In this document: positions 42,780 to 54,614 of the stretch, piece after piece
Numbering within the stretch: position 1 is the first letter of the stretch
Layout: each line of letters opens with the position of its first letter
Assembly: GCA_913057165.1 (NCBI GenBank)
Contig: CAJXNS010000002.1
Coordinates: 1-64,000, forward strand
Direction of reading: 5' to 3'
Source of the DNA: an uncultured Trueperaceae bacterium
Lineage (GTDB): Bacteria > Deinococcota > Deinococci > Deinococcales > Trueperaceae
Length of the DNA: 64,000 nucleotides
Translations under genes and position numbers: made by a program
The notes under the pieces: generated by a model
The model's input: only the letters and a program-made list of their open reading frames with translations
Told to the model about the DNA's origin: nothing
Databases searched by the model: none

Positions 42780-43408
42780 TCGGTTTCCGGTCCTTCCAGC
42801 GCGGCCGCCCGAGCGGCGTAGCGCGCCATCACATCCGCTTCAAGGTTGACGAGCGATCCAACCTGGAGATCGCTCAGGGTGGTCACGTTCAACGTGTGGG
42901 GGATAAGCCACAGCGAAAAGCGGTGCGCCGGCCAGTCGGGCTTGGTGCCGTACGGACCGCCGGCGTCCACCACGGTCAAACTCACCCCATCGACGGTGAT
43001 GCTGCCTTTGGGCAGCAACCATGGCGCGAGCGACGCTGGCGCGTCGACCGTCAGCACCGTTGCGCCGTCACGATCATCGCGTTCAAGCACCGTGCCGACA
43101 CCTTCGACATGCCCGGCGACCACATGCCCGCCGAAACGGCCGCTGGCCGGCATGGCGCGCTCTAGGTTCACGGCCACGCCCGGCTCCCAACGTGGCGCGG
43201 TCGCGCGGAGGGTTTCTTCGGTTAGTTCGACGGTAAACCCGTCCGCTTCCACGGCGGTGGCCGTCAGGCAGCAACCGGACACGCTGATGGAGTCCCCTAC
43301 CTGCGCGTCGCCTGTGACGTGGTGCGCGGTGACGGTGATGCGAATGTCGTCGCCGGCCTGCTCGCGTTGTGCGATGCGGCCTACTTCTTCCACGATGCCG
43401 GTGAACAT
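42776..43408 (-). CDS. ribE: riboflavin synthase alpha subunit
   Basis: A 210-residue protein made of two homologous lumazine-binding barrels: [10 protein letters not shown] opens the first with SVSGCCLTA, and the second begins near [11 protein letters not shown] with [13 protein letters not shown]. It converts two lumazine molecules to riboflavin and a pyrimidinedione. Its ATG abuts the ribD stop (1-base overlap), and its stop overlaps ribBA. Confidence 0.95.
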   Translation of the reverse strand: MFTGIVEEVGRIAQREQAGDDIRITVTAHHVTGDAQVGDSISVSGCCLTATAVEADGFTVELTEETLRATAPRWEPGVAVNLERAMPASGRFGGHVVAGHVEGVGTVLERDDRDGATVLTVDAPASLAPWLLPKGSITVDGVSLTVVDAGGPYGTKPDWPAHRFSLWLIPHTLNVTTLSDLQVGSLVNLEADVMARYAARAAALEGPETE

Positions 43409-44556
43409 TACGGTGCCTCCTGATTGAGATCGGGCGTGCCTTGCAAGAGCAGGTCCTCGCCGAGCGGGGTGACGGTCAGGTCGCGCACGCCCCAGGCGTC
43501 CGCCATGCGCATGGCGCCGGCGCCTTCAAACGGCGTGCTGGCGCTGCCACCGACCAGTTTCGGGGCGAGCACGATACTGATCCGGTCGATCGCACCGGCC
43601 TGCAAAAACGAGCTGGCGAGCCGGCCGCCCGACTCCAGCAGCAGCGACCGCACCTCCAGGCGGTGGAGCACCTCAAGGGCCGCTGGTACGGACGGACGCC
43701 CGTCCACACTCGGCAGGACGTGCACGTGCGCCCCCGCCGCTTGCAGCGTCTTAAGTGCCTCCTGAGGGGCGGCTTCGGTCGTCATGACGTGCACGTCCGC
43801 GGGGGTACCCTCGAACGGTTCGAACAGCCGGGCGTCAGGCCCCAGTTCGCCACGCGTGTCAAAGACCACCTTGGTGGGGGTGCGCCCATTCGGTACGCGG
43901 GCGGTCAATGCCGGGTCGTCCTGCCGTACGGTGCCCATACCGACCGCGATCGTGTCGCTTTCATTGCGCAGCGCGTGCACCCAAGCGCGGGCTGGCTCGC
44001 CGGTTACCCAGCGCGCATCGCCACTGCCACTCGCGATCTTTCCGTCCAGTGTCATGGCGCTCTTGAAGTGCACAAACGGCCGACGTTTGCTGACTGACGT
44101 TAAAAACGCTTCGTTTTGATGTTCCGCTTCGGTCGCGAGTAACCCGAGGTCCACCGTGATGCCTGCCTCTCGCAACCGGCCTGAACCTCCGGTGGCTGCC
44201 GGGTTTGGATCCTCAGTGGCGACCACCACACGGCTGACACCCGCTTCGATGAGCGCTTCGCTGCACGGGGGTGTGCGGCCGTGGTGGTTGCATGGCTCCA
44301 GGGTCACGTACGCGGTTGCACCGCGAGCGGCCGGTCCGGCATCCGCAAGCGCAGCGACTTCGGCGTGCGGACCGCCAGCATGCGCGTGAAAACCTCGACC
44401 CACCACCACACCGTCGCGCACCAAGACGCAACCGACCAGCGGATTCGGTGACGTCCGTCCACGCCCACGGTCGGCGAGGGTCAGCGCCTCGCGCATGTGC
44501 TGTTCATCGTCAGGCGTCCACACCGGACGCCCCACGTGGTGGGGTGCATCGTTCAT
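43408..44556 (-). CDS. ribD: bifunctional riboflavin deaminase/reductase
   Basis: A 382-residue enzyme: the deaminase domain (about 10-145) has PHAEVAALADAG and EPCNHHGRTPPC zinc ligands, and the reductase domain opens with FVHFKSAMTLDGKIASGSGDARWVTG (read in parts) near residue 155. The start is uncertain: ATG 44556 is the first methionine, but TTG 44568 and GTG 44565 lie within a hairpin next to the riboswitch. The Shine-Dalgarno AGGAGG is at 44592-44597, unusually far away unless the hairpin folds. First gene of the rib operon. Confidence 0.93.
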   Translation of the reverse strand: MNDAPHHVGRPVWTPDDEQHMREALTLADRGRGRTSPNPLVGCVLVRDGVVVGRGFHAHAGGPHAEVAALADAGPAARGATAYVTLEPCNHHGRTPPCSEALIEAGVSRVVVATEDPNPAATGGSGRLREAGITVDLGLLATEAEHQNEAFLTSVSKRRPFVHFKSAMTLDGKIASGSGDARWVTGEPARAWVHALRNESDTIAVGMGTVRQDDPALTARVPNGRTPTKVVFDTRGELGPDARLFEPFEGTPADVHVMTTEAAPQEALKTLQAAGAHVHVLPSVDGRPSVPAALEVLHRLEVRSLLLESGGRLASSFLQAGAIDRISIVLAPKLVGGSASTPFEGAGAMRMADAWGVRDLTVTPLGEDLLLQGTPDLNQEAP

Positions 44557-44564
44557 GACGTCCA

Positions 44565-44585
44565 CCAAGCGACCAAGTCGCTTGG
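44565..44585 (-). promoter_or_regulatory. 21-nt hairpin between ribD Shine-Dalgarno and start
   Basis: CCAAGCGAC (44565-44573) pairs with GTCGCTTGG (44577-44585) around a 3-nt loop. It sits between the AGGAGG at 44592-44597 and ATG 44556, and it contains the alternative TTG and GTG starts. Folding would shorten the spacer from 35 to about 14 nt. Confidence 0.6.
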
Positions 44586-44591
44586 TTTCAA

Positions 44592-44718
44592 CCTCCTTCT
44601 CCCATCCGGACTGTCACCGTCGGTACCGGAATTGCACCGGTTCAAGCCTTGCGGCGTCGCGGACTTGCGCACGGGGCGCTCACCGCCGGTCGGGAATTTC
44701 ACCCTGCCCTGAAGGATT
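44592..44718 (-). promoter_or_regulatory. FMN riboswitch (RFN element)
   Basis: On the minus strand the conserved RFN blocks appear in order: AGGGCAGGGTGAAATTCCC, ACCGGCGGT, then CCGGTGCAATTCCGGTACCGACGGT (read in parts) and ACAGTCCGGATGGGAGAAGG. P1 is formed by CTTCC... complementary strands: 44711-44716 pairs with 44594-44599, the latter containing AAGGA of the ribosome site. FMN binding would stabilise P1 and hide the Shine-Dalgarno, reducing translation of ribD. Confidence 0.95.
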
Positions 44719-44820
44719 CATATTGTGCGGCCCACCAGGGCCGGACCCGTAGGATACGCCGAGTGGACCTCACGCCGCGTCGCCTTGCCTGCACGCCCGG
44801 GCGCGAAGCTGCCGCCGTGG

Positions 44821-44826
44821 GACAAT
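44821..44826 (+). promoter_or_regulatory. candidate -10 box of the aminopeptidase gene
   Basis: GACAAT ends 6 nt before ATG 44833. It departs from TANNNT only at the first base. Confidence 0.3.
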
Positions 44827-44832
44827 GGCGCC

Positions 44833-46065
44833 ATGAGCAACCCAGCAACCCTTCAGCGTTACGCCCACGTCATCTTGCATGTCGGCGTCGGCCTCCAGTC
44901 GGGCCAACGGCTGGTCGTCCGCGCCCCCATCGAGGCGGCCGACCTCGTCCGTGAGGTCGTTCGCGCCGCCTACGAGCACGGCAGCCCTTACGTCCATGTC
45001 CTCTGGTCGGACGACGCGGTCACCCTCACGCGCTTTGAATCGGCCCCCGAGGGAAGTTTTTCGGAGGTGCCCTACGGTGCAGCCGAGGCCATGGAAGGCA
45101 TGGCCGCCCGCGGCGATGCGGTCGTGTCAATCTTGGGATCGGACCCGGAACTGCTGGCGGGCGTGGACGCCGGCCGGGTGGCCGAAAGCCGCGCAGCCAA
45201 CCAAAAAGCCATGGCGCCCTTCTACCGCTACATCATGTCCGACGGGGTGGCGTGGACGATCGCGGCCGTCCCAACGCACGCCTGGGCGAAGCGGGTGTTC
45301 CCAGACGCCGCCGAAGGGGACGCCCTGGCGCGCCTGTGGGACGCCGTGACCACCGCCGTCCGGCTTGACCGCGACGACCCCGTCGCCGCCTGGTCGGAGC
45401 ACGTGGACGGCCTCGAGCGACTCGCAAGCCGCCTGAATGACCACCGTTTCGATGCCCTGCACTTCACAGCACCCGGCACCGACCTCACCGTTGGTTTGGC
45501 TGACGGGCACCTCTGGAAAGGCGGAGGGAGTGTCGCCCCCAGCGGTACCCCATTTGTGGCCAACCTGCCGACCGAAGAGGTCTTCACCGCGCCGTACGCT
45601 GCACGCGTCAACGGCACCGTCGCGGCCAGCAAGCCGCTGGCATACAACGGCCGACTGATCGAAGGGTTACGCATCACCTTCGAAGAAGGTGTGGCCGTTC
45701 ATGCCGAAGCCGACCGCGGCCAGGAGGCGCTCGATGGCCTGCTTGCCACCGACGATGGCGCGCGCCGGTTGGGTGAGGTCGCACTTGTTTCGGTCGACAG
45801 TCCCATCCACCAAAGTGGCGTGCTGTTCTTAGAAACCTTGTTCGATGAGAATGCCGCGGTGCACATCGCCCTCGGTCGGGCTTACCGCTTCAACGTGGAG
45901 GGCGGACCCAGCATGAGCGACGGGGAAGCCGCCGCGGCAGGCTTAAACGACAGCCTGACGCACGTCGACTTCATGATCGGCTCAGAAGCCATGGATGTGG
46001 ATGGCATCAAGTCAGACGGCACCGTGACGCCCATCATGCGGGCCGGCCGTTTCGTCCTGGATTAA
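44833..46065 (+). CDS. M29-family aminopeptidase
   Basis: A 410-residue metallo-aminopeptidase of the AmpS/PepS (Thermus aminopeptidase T) family, the usual length. Recognisable parts are VHVLWSDD, NQKAMAPFYRY, LHFTAPGTDLTVGLADGHLW, FVANLPTEEVFTAP with a catalytic Glu, VSVDSPIHQSGVLFLETLFDENAA (read in parts) and the C-terminal HVDFMIGSEAMDVDG metal site. A longer frame from 44725 crosses the riboswitch side and is not supported. Convergent with metG; a TAACGCC/GGCGTTA inverted repeat (46063-46090) spans the boundary. Confidence 0.9.
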   Translation: MSNPATLQRYAHVILHVGVGLQSGQRLVVRAPIEAADLVREVVRAAYEHGSPYVHVLWSDDAVTLTRFESAPEGSFSEVPYGAAEAMEGMAARGDAVVSILGSDPELLAGVDAGRVAESRAANQKAMAPFYRYIMSDGVAWTIAAVPTHAWAKRVFPDAAEGDALARLWDAVTTAVRLDRDDPVAAWSEHVDGLERLASRLNDHRFDALHFTAPGTDLTVGLADGHLWKGGGSVAPSGTPFVANLPTEEVFTAPYAARVNGTVAASKPLAYNGRLIEGLRITFEEGVAVHAEADRGQEALDGLLATDDGARRLGEVALVSVDSPIHQSGVLFLETLFDENAAVHIALGRAYRFNVEGGPSMSDGEAAAAGLNDSLTHVDFMIGSEAMDVDGIKSDGTVTPIMRAGRFVLD

Positions 46066-46087
46066 CGCCCCAAGGTCCCTGCCGGCG

Positions 46088-48007
46088 TTAGCGAACCTCG
46101 CTACCGCTCGGCAGGTCCACATCCAACCCGGCCAGCGATAGCTTGCCGTCCGCATCTTCCGCTGCGAGGATCATGCCTTGCGACTCAATGCCGCGAAGCT
46201 TGGCGGGCGCCAGGTTGGCCACCACGATGACCTTCTTGCCGACCATGGTGTCCGCCGTGTAGTGCGGCTTGATGCCCGATACCACCGTGCGCGTCTCCGG
46301 CCCAACCTGCAGCGTCAGCACCAACAAACGGTCGGCCTTCGGGTGGTCTTCAGCAGCGACGACTTCCGCTACGCGAAACTCAAGCTTCGCGAAGTCGTCG
46401 ATCGTGACCGTGTCCTTATGCTCAAGCGCCTCAGCTGGCGCTTCCGTGTCGCCAGCCAGCGACTCTTTCAGCGCGTCAAGATCCACGCGTGGGAACAGCG
46501 GCTCACCGGGTTGCGCTTGGCTGCCCCCTTGCAAGCCATCAAAACGCCGCGCATCCTCCAGCGTGACGTCTGATGTGACCCCAAGTTGCGTCCGCAACGC
46601 CTGCATCTTCTCAGGCATGACCGGCTCAAGCAGGATCGAGGCCACCCGCAGCGCCTCCAGGCACGCCCGCAGGACGGTGTCGAGTTCGTCCGCTTTGGCA
46701 TCATCCTTGGCGAGTTCCCACGGTTTCTTTTCGCTGACGTAACGGTTGGCTTCACGAACGCCTTCCATCACGCGGTCGAGCGCCCGGTCGAACTGCAGTT
46801 CCTCCACCAGGTCGAGCACCTCATCTGGCAAAGCCGTGAAGCGGTCTGATAACGCTTGGGTGTCCGCGTCAAGCGGTCCAAAGGCGGGCACCACACCCCC
46901 GCGGTACTTGCCAAGCATGCCCAGCGTGCGGTTGAGAAGGTTCCCAAGGTCGTTGGCCAAGTCGGCGTTGATGCGTTCAGCCAAGCCGAGCTCATGGAAC
47001 GACGCATCCAAACCGAACGTCATGTCGCGCATCAGGTAGTACCGGAACGCGTCGTTGCCGTAACGGTCGTGCAGGTCGAGTGGACGAATGACGTTACCCA
47101 GCGACTTACTCATCTTGCGTTCGTCACTGAGCCAGTAACCGTGGACGTTGAGGTGCTTAAACAGCGGCAGACCTGCGGCCTTGAGCATCGTCGGCCAGAA
47201 CACCCCATGGGGCTTGACGATGTCCTTTGCAATGAAGTGTTGCGCATGCCGCCAGTAACGGTCGACGAGCCCTTTGCTTTCCAGTTCCGAATAGTAGTTC
47301 AAAAGCGCGTCAAACCAGACGTACGTCACGTGGTCTGAATCCCACGGGAGGGGAATACCCCACGGAACCCGCGCTCGCGGCCTGCTGATCGACAGGTCGC
47401 CGATCGGTTCGCGAAGCATGGCGAGCACCTCGTTGCGGTACCCCTCCGGGCGTATCAGGTCGGGTTGCGACTCGATCGCATCCTTAAGCCATGGGCGGTA
47501 CTTCTCCATCCGGAAGAAGTAGTTCGCTTCACTGCGGTACTCAGGCTCAATCTCATGCTGCGGGCAAAGACCGCCTTCAAGCTCTTTCTCGGTGTAGTAA
47601 CGCTCGCACTTCACGCAGTACAGGCCGCCGTACTCGCCGTAGATGATGTCGCCCTGGTCGTACACCCGTTGCAGGATGTCTTGCACGACCTGTTGGTGAC
47701 GGGACTCGGTCGTGCGGATAAACGCGTCGTACGAGATGCCCATCTTGTCCCACGTGCTTTTAAACGTTTCCGATACCCGGTCGACGTACGCTTGGGGTGT
47801 CGTGCCCGCCGCATCGGCGGCTTTTTGGATTTTTTCGCCGTGTTCGTCCGTCCCTGTCAGGAAGTACGTGTCGTCACCTGCCAAGCGGTGGTATCGCGCG
47901 GCCACATCCACCAGGATGGTGGTGTAGGCGTGCCCGATATGCGGGTCTGCGTTGACATAAAAGATGGGGGTCGTGGCGTAAAAAACGTCGCGTGGGGTGG
48001 TTGGCAT
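46088..48007 (-). CDS. metG: methionyl-tRNA synthetase
   Basis: A 639-residue class I synthetase. The HIGH-like motif is HIGHAYTT, the zinc knuckle region contains CVKCERYYTE and GLCPQHE, and KMSKS is KMSKSLGNVI. After the anticodon domain there is a C-terminal Trbp111-like OB domain (about 540-639; DFAKLEFRVAEVVAAEDHP), which increases tRNA affinity as a dimer. ATG 48007 has GGAGGAG upstream; the longer frame to 48157 would overlap the neighbouring promoter. Confidence 0.96.
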   Translation of the reverse strand: MPTTPRDVFYATTPIFYVNADPHIGHAYTTILVDVAARYHRLAGDDTYFLTGTDEHGEKIQKAADAAGTTPQAYVDRVSETFKSTWDKMGISYDAFIRTTESRHQQVVQDILQRVYDQGDIIYGEYGGLYCVKCERYYTEKELEGGLCPQHEIEPEYRSEANYFFRMEKYRPWLKDAIESQPDLIRPEGYRNEVLAMLREPIGDLSISRPRARVPWGIPLPWDSDHVTYVWFDALLNYYSELESKGLVDRYWRHAQHFIAKDIVKPHGVFWPTMLKAAGLPLFKHLNVHGYWLSDERKMSKSLGNVIRPLDLHDRYGNDAFRYYLMRDMTFGLDASFHELGLAERINADLANDLGNLLNRTLGMLGKYRGGVVPAFGPLDADTQALSDRFTALPDEVLDLVEELQFDRALDRVMEGVREANRYVSEKKPWELAKDDAKADELDTVLRACLEALRVASILLEPVMPEKMQALRTQLGVTSDVTLEDARRFDGLQGGSQAQPGEPLFPRVDLDALKESLAGDTEAPAEALEHKDTVTIDDFAKLEFRVAEVVAAEDHPKADRLLVLTLQVGPETRTVVSGIKPHYTADTMVGKKVIVVANLAPAKLRGIESQGMILAAEDADGKLSLAGLDVDLPSGSEVR

Positions 48008-48115
48008 GGCTCCTCCGGCCGGCTGACGCCGTGCGTGCGCCTGAGAGCGTAGCAAATCGGCCTGCGGCGCACTGAATCCGGCCTTGGTTACGTACGGTCG
48101 CGCACGTGGGCTGCG

Positions 48116-51287
<3,172 letters not shown>

Positions 51288-51290
51288 GCC

Positions 51291-52214
51291 TTACTGTGCG
51301 GGCGTCAGCCAGTCCGCGAAACGCTCGTCACGACCGTGAACGGCAGCGAGGTAGGCCTCCCGCAACTGCAGGGTGATGGGGCCGGCTTGCCCGCTGCCGA
51401 TCGCGCGGCGATCCACCTCGGAAATGGGCGTCACTTCAGCTGCGGTGCCCACCATGAACAGTTCGTCGGCGGTGTAAAGCTCGTCGCGGGTCATGGCGGA
51501 CTCGCGGACCGTCATCCCGTTGGCTTCAGCGATCTGCATCACCGAGTCGCGTGTGATGCCACGCAGGTTGACCGAGTGCACGACGGGGAAGAGGACGCCG
51601 TCGCGAATCACGAACAGGTTCTCGCCTGAGCCTTCAGCCACAAACCCTTGGTGGTCCAGCAGAATCGCTTCGTCGTACCCTTGGGCACGCGCTTCCATGT
51701 TGGCGAGCACGCTGTTGACGTAGTTGCCGCCCACCTTCGCTTTGGTCGGCAGCACATCGGGTGGGCTGCGACGCCAACTGGACGTGATCACCCGCGCGCC
51801 GCTCTTGACGGCCTCGTCACCCAAATAGGTGCCCCACGACCAGGTGGCGACCATGAAGTGCACCTCGTTGTTTTGCGGGCCCACCCCAAGCGATTCAGGA
51901 CCGAACCACAACAGTGGGCGGATGTAGCAGTCGCTGCGACCGTTGGCCTTAATGGTCTCAACGACCGCGTGTTCAACCTCGGAAGCGGTCGGCATGGTCG
52001 GCATGCCGAGGATGCGAGCGGACTGCAGCAGCCGCTCGGCATGCTCACGTAAGCGGAAGACCGCGGCACCGTCCGCGGTCGGGTACGCGCGAATGCCTTC
52101 AAACACGCTCGTGCCGTAATGCAGCGCGTGCGTCAGCACGGAGACCGTTGCTTCCTCTTGCGGTACGAGCGTTCCGTCCATCCAGATCAAGCCCGCATCG
52201 ATGCCTGAAGCCAT
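51291..52214 (-). CDS. ilvE: branched-chain amino acid aminotransferase
   Basis: A 307-residue fold-type IV PLP enzyme that makes Leu, Ile and Val from their keto acids. Key parts are HYGTSVFEGIRAY, RLREHAERLLQSA, VITSSWRRSPPDVLPTKAKVGGNYVNS (in parts, with the PLP lysine), GYDEAILLD and VAEGSGENLF, then MVGTAAEVTPI. AAGGAGGAGG lies before ATG 52214. Divergent from galE. Confidence 0.95.
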   Translation of the reverse strand: MASGIDAGLIWMDGTLVPQEEATVSVLTHALHYGTSVFEGIRAYPTADGAAVFRLREHAERLLQSARILGMPTMPTASEVEHAVVETIKANGRSDCYIRPLLWFGPESLGVGPQNNEVHFMVATWSWGTYLGDEAVKSGARVITSSWRRSPPDVLPTKAKVGGNYVNSVLANMEARAQGYDEAILLDHQGFVAEGSGENLFVIRDGVLFPVVHSVNLRGITRDSVMQIAEANGMTVRESAMTRDELYTADELFMVGTAAEVTPISEVDRRAIGSGQAGPITLQLREAYLAAVHGRDERFADWLTPAQ

Positions 52215-52300
52215 GCTTCCTCCTCCTTGCGCGTGAGGCGCGATGGCGCATCCTACCGGTCTTGAGGCAACCGTCCGTCAGGTCGGGCGGTGGGGGCAAG

Positions 52301-52306
52301 TAAACT
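52301..52306 (+). promoter_or_regulatory. -10 box of galE, leaderless type
   Basis: TAAACT ends 7 nt before ATG 52314. Confidence 0.5.
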
Positions 52307-52313
52307 GAGCCCC

Positions 52314-53297
52314 ATGCATGTTCTTGTCACCGGCGGTGCCGGATACATCGGAAGCGTCACCGCACGCACCCTCCTCGATCGCGGCCACGATGTGACCGTG
52401 GTGGACGACCTACGCACCGGCCACCGGGCGGCGGTCGACCCACGCGCGGTATTCGTGGAAGCGGACGTGGGTGACACCCAAGCCATGACGCGCGCCGTGG
52501 CTGCCCGCCCCGTCGATGCCGTCGTGCACTTTGCTGCCAGCAGCCTCGTGGGCGAATCGATGGAGCGACCCACGCTCTACTTTTCCAACAACTCCGCTTC
52601 TACTCTCAGGCTGCTCGACGTGATCATCAACGCCGGCGTGAAGCGATTTGTGTTGTCGTCCACGGCCGCCCTTTACGGCACGCCGGAAGCAACCCCCATT
52701 CCCGAATCGGCCCGCATTCAGCCGGAGAGCGTTTACGGCGAATCAAAGTACTTAATCGAACGTGCACTCGCTTGGCTGGCCCGCACGGCAGGCTTGGGTG
52801 CCGTGGCCCTGCGTTACTTCAATGCAGCGGGCGCTAGCGGCGAGCTCGGCGAAGACCATCGGCCTGAAAGCCACCTCATCCCGATCGTGTTGCAGGTCGC
52901 CCTTGGTCAACGGGACCGTGTGGCCGTCTTCGGTGACGACTACCCCACCGATGACGGCTCAGCCGTGCGCGATTACATCCACGTTGACGACCTGGCCGAT
53001 GCGCACGTACGCGCGGTTGAGGCGCTCACGCCCGGCCGGTTTGATGCGTTTAACGTCGGTACCGGCCAGGGTTACAGCGTGCGCGAGGTCATCGAAGCCT
53101 GCCGCACGATCACCGGGCACGCCATCCCAGCCGACGCCGTGGACCGCCGGGCGGGCGACCCGCCAAGCCTGGTCGCTGACGCCAGCAGGCTGCAAGAAAC
53201 CCTCGGTTGGCAGGCCACGCGTAGCGACCTTCAGGAGATCGTCCGGTCGGCTTGGACTTGGCATCAGGCACACCCAAACGGCTACCAGGACGCTTGA
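52314..53297 (+). CDS. galE: UDP-glucose 4-epimerase
   Basis: A 327-residue extended SDR enzyme that interconverts UDP-glucose and UDP-galactose. The NAD motif is VTGGAGYIGS, the active-site pair is Ser-Tyr-Lys with VYGESKYLIE, and the C-terminal region contains GDDYPTDDGSAVRDYIHVDDLADAH (in parts), typical of GalE. ATG 52314 fits the leaderless box; 52290 would extend 8 residues into it. It may feed surface polysaccharide. Confidence 0.93.
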   Translation: MHVLVTGGAGYIGSVTARTLLDRGHDVTVVDDLRTGHRAAVDPRAVFVEADVGDTQAMTRAVAARPVDAVVHFAASSLVGESMERPTLYFSNNSASTLRLLDVIINAGVKRFVLSSTAALYGTPEATPIPESARIQPESVYGESKYLIERALAWLARTAGLGAVALRYFNAAGASGELGEDHRPESHLIPIVLQVALGQRDRVAVFGDDYPTDDGSAVRDYIHVDDLADAHVRAVEALTPGRFDAFNVGTGQGYSVREVIEACRTITGHAIPADAVDRRAGDPPSLVADASRLQETLGWQATRSDLQEIVRSAWTWHQAHPNGYQDA

Positions 53298-53479
53298 GCG
53301 CGTTACACTACGCGTATTGAACCGACAGGCACCAACGGCGCAATGTGGAAAATCCCGCAGGCGAGGCATGCCGTGCGCGTGATATACCCGAGGATGCCGT
53401 GGACGCCTCTTCATGAGAGCGGGCCACGCCACCGCGCCGACCGGACCGGCAAGTCCGACACGACGCGTTTGGAGACGAC
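53298..53479. other. 182-nt intergenic region, structured but unidentified
   Basis: Between galE and the exported protein. CGCGT/ACGCG (53298-53313 region) forms a short hairpin just after the galE stop, and GAGGC/GCCTC with GGCATGCC/GGATGCC words around 53360-53412 suggest RNA structure. I do not recognise a known riboswitch class. Confidence 0.3.
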
Positions 53480-54085
53480 ATGATTCGACTGTTCACCACG
53501 ATGCTGATCACGCTCGCCTTTTCGGCCGCGCTGGCGCAGCAGACTGTCACCATGGCAGGCGTTGTCCTCTCCGAGGAAGCGCTGCCTGAAGGCACCCGCT
53601 TGGGTGTGCAAGTGCTGGATGAGAACAACGCTTGGGCGCTTGAGGTGGCCAGCACCGTACCCGTGGCTGGCACGTTCGCGCTTGAGCCTGAAGCGGTGCC
53701 TGAGGAGTACCTGCGGCCGTTTGAAAGCGGCGCGGTGCTGCTCCCCGGCATCCAAAACGAGTACCTCGTGGAACCGCAAGGGGTCCAGTTCACACAAGCC
53801 TCGCTGGCGATGTACTTCGATCGCGACGGCAACGGTGTGTGGTCACGGCAGCCGCAACGCGACCCGTACTACCTGGCGCTTTCGCAAGTGGATAACCCGA
53901 TCGGGTTTTTCACGCTGCTGTACGTCGACCAAGACACGACCTTGCGTGGCAGCGACGTGACGGTTGAGCTGCCGCACGGCTGGAACGTCTTCACCGTCCG
54001 GTTCCCCGTCAGCGGCCCGGTCTACAGCGCCGCGTCCGACGTCGGTGACGTCACCCTAGAAGTCTTGGACCTCGTCGGCCGCTAA
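53480..54085 (+). CDS. hypothetical exported protein
   Basis: A 201-residue protein with a signal peptide (about 1-20, ending in SAALAQ). The mature part is mainly beta, with tryptophans and an acidic, Val/Gly-rich character. No catalytic or anchoring motif is visible, and I do not recognise a family. GGAG lies upstream of ATG 53480. It is an isolated gene 55 nt before ribH, in the same direction. Confidence 0.7.
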   Translation: MIRLFTTMLITLAFSAALAQQTVTMAGVVLSEEALPEGTRLGVQVLDENNAWALEVASTVPVAGTFALEPEAVPEEYLRPFESGAVLLPGIQNEYLVEPQGVQFTQASLAMYFDRDGNGVWSRQPQRDPYYLALSQVDNPIGFFTLLYVDQDTTLRGSDVTVELPHGWNVFTVRFPVSGPVYSAASDVGDVTLEVLDLVGR

Positions 54086-54128
54086 CAGCACGTCGCCACG
54101 CGACCGGACAAGCATCCCTGCCGCCTGA

Positions 54129-54134
54129 TATAAC
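54129..54134 (+). promoter_or_regulatory. candidate -10 box of ribH
   Basis: TATAAC ends 6 nt before the ribH ATG; it fits the leaderless spacing but has C at the last base. Confidence 0.35.
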
Positions 54135-54140
54135 GCCCCC

Positions 54141-54614
54141 ATGACGATTCGTGAAGGCAACCTCCATGCGCCCAACGCGCGGGTGGCCGTGGTGGTCAGC
54201 CGCTTCAACGAACTTGTGACCGAACGCCTGCTCGCCGGAGCCCTACGCGGCTTCAACCAAACCGGTGTACCTGAAGGCAATGTGGATGTCGCCTGGGTGC
54301 CAGGCGCCGTTGAGCTTCCCGTCGCCGCGCAGGCCCACGCCGCCACCGGCCGTTACGACGCGATCGTGGCGCTCGGGGCCGTCATCCGCGGTTCCACCGA
54401 CCATTACGACCACGTCTGCAGCATGGTCGCGAGCGGCATCAACCGGGTTGCGCTCGATCACAACCTTCCTGTGATGTTCGGTGTCCTCACCACCGACACG
54501 CTCGACCAAGCGCTCGAACGTGCCGGCAGCAAAGCTGGGAACAAAGGCACCGAAGCGGCCCATGCGGCCGTTGAGATGATCAACGTCCTCGCCGCCGTCC
54601 GACACGACCCATGA
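54141..54614 (+). CDS. ribH: 6,7-dimethyl-8-ribityllumazine synthase
   Basis: This 157-residue protein makes lumazine, the substrate of riboflavin synthase, and assembles into pentamers or icosahedral capsids. VAVVVSRFNELVTERLLAGA, VPGAVELPVAAQ, VALGAVIRGSTDHYDHVC and NKGTEAAHAAVEMI are family motifs. It is separated from the other rib genes (41562-44556) and has no riboswitch of its own. Its last codon overlaps the next gene (ATGA). Confidence 0.95.
   Translation: MTIREGNLHAPNARVAVVVSRFNELVTERLLAGALRGFNQTGVPEGNVDVAWVPGAVELPVAAQAHAATGRYDAIVALGAVIRGSTDHYDHVCSMVASGINRVALDHNLPVMFGVLTTDTLDQALERAGSKAGNKGTEAAHAAVEMINVLAAVRHDP

Noticed and set aside
53298-53479. Known riboswitch in the galE-downstream gap
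   Set aside because: I tried to match c-di-GMP, cobalamin and manganese riboswitch patterns and none fits.
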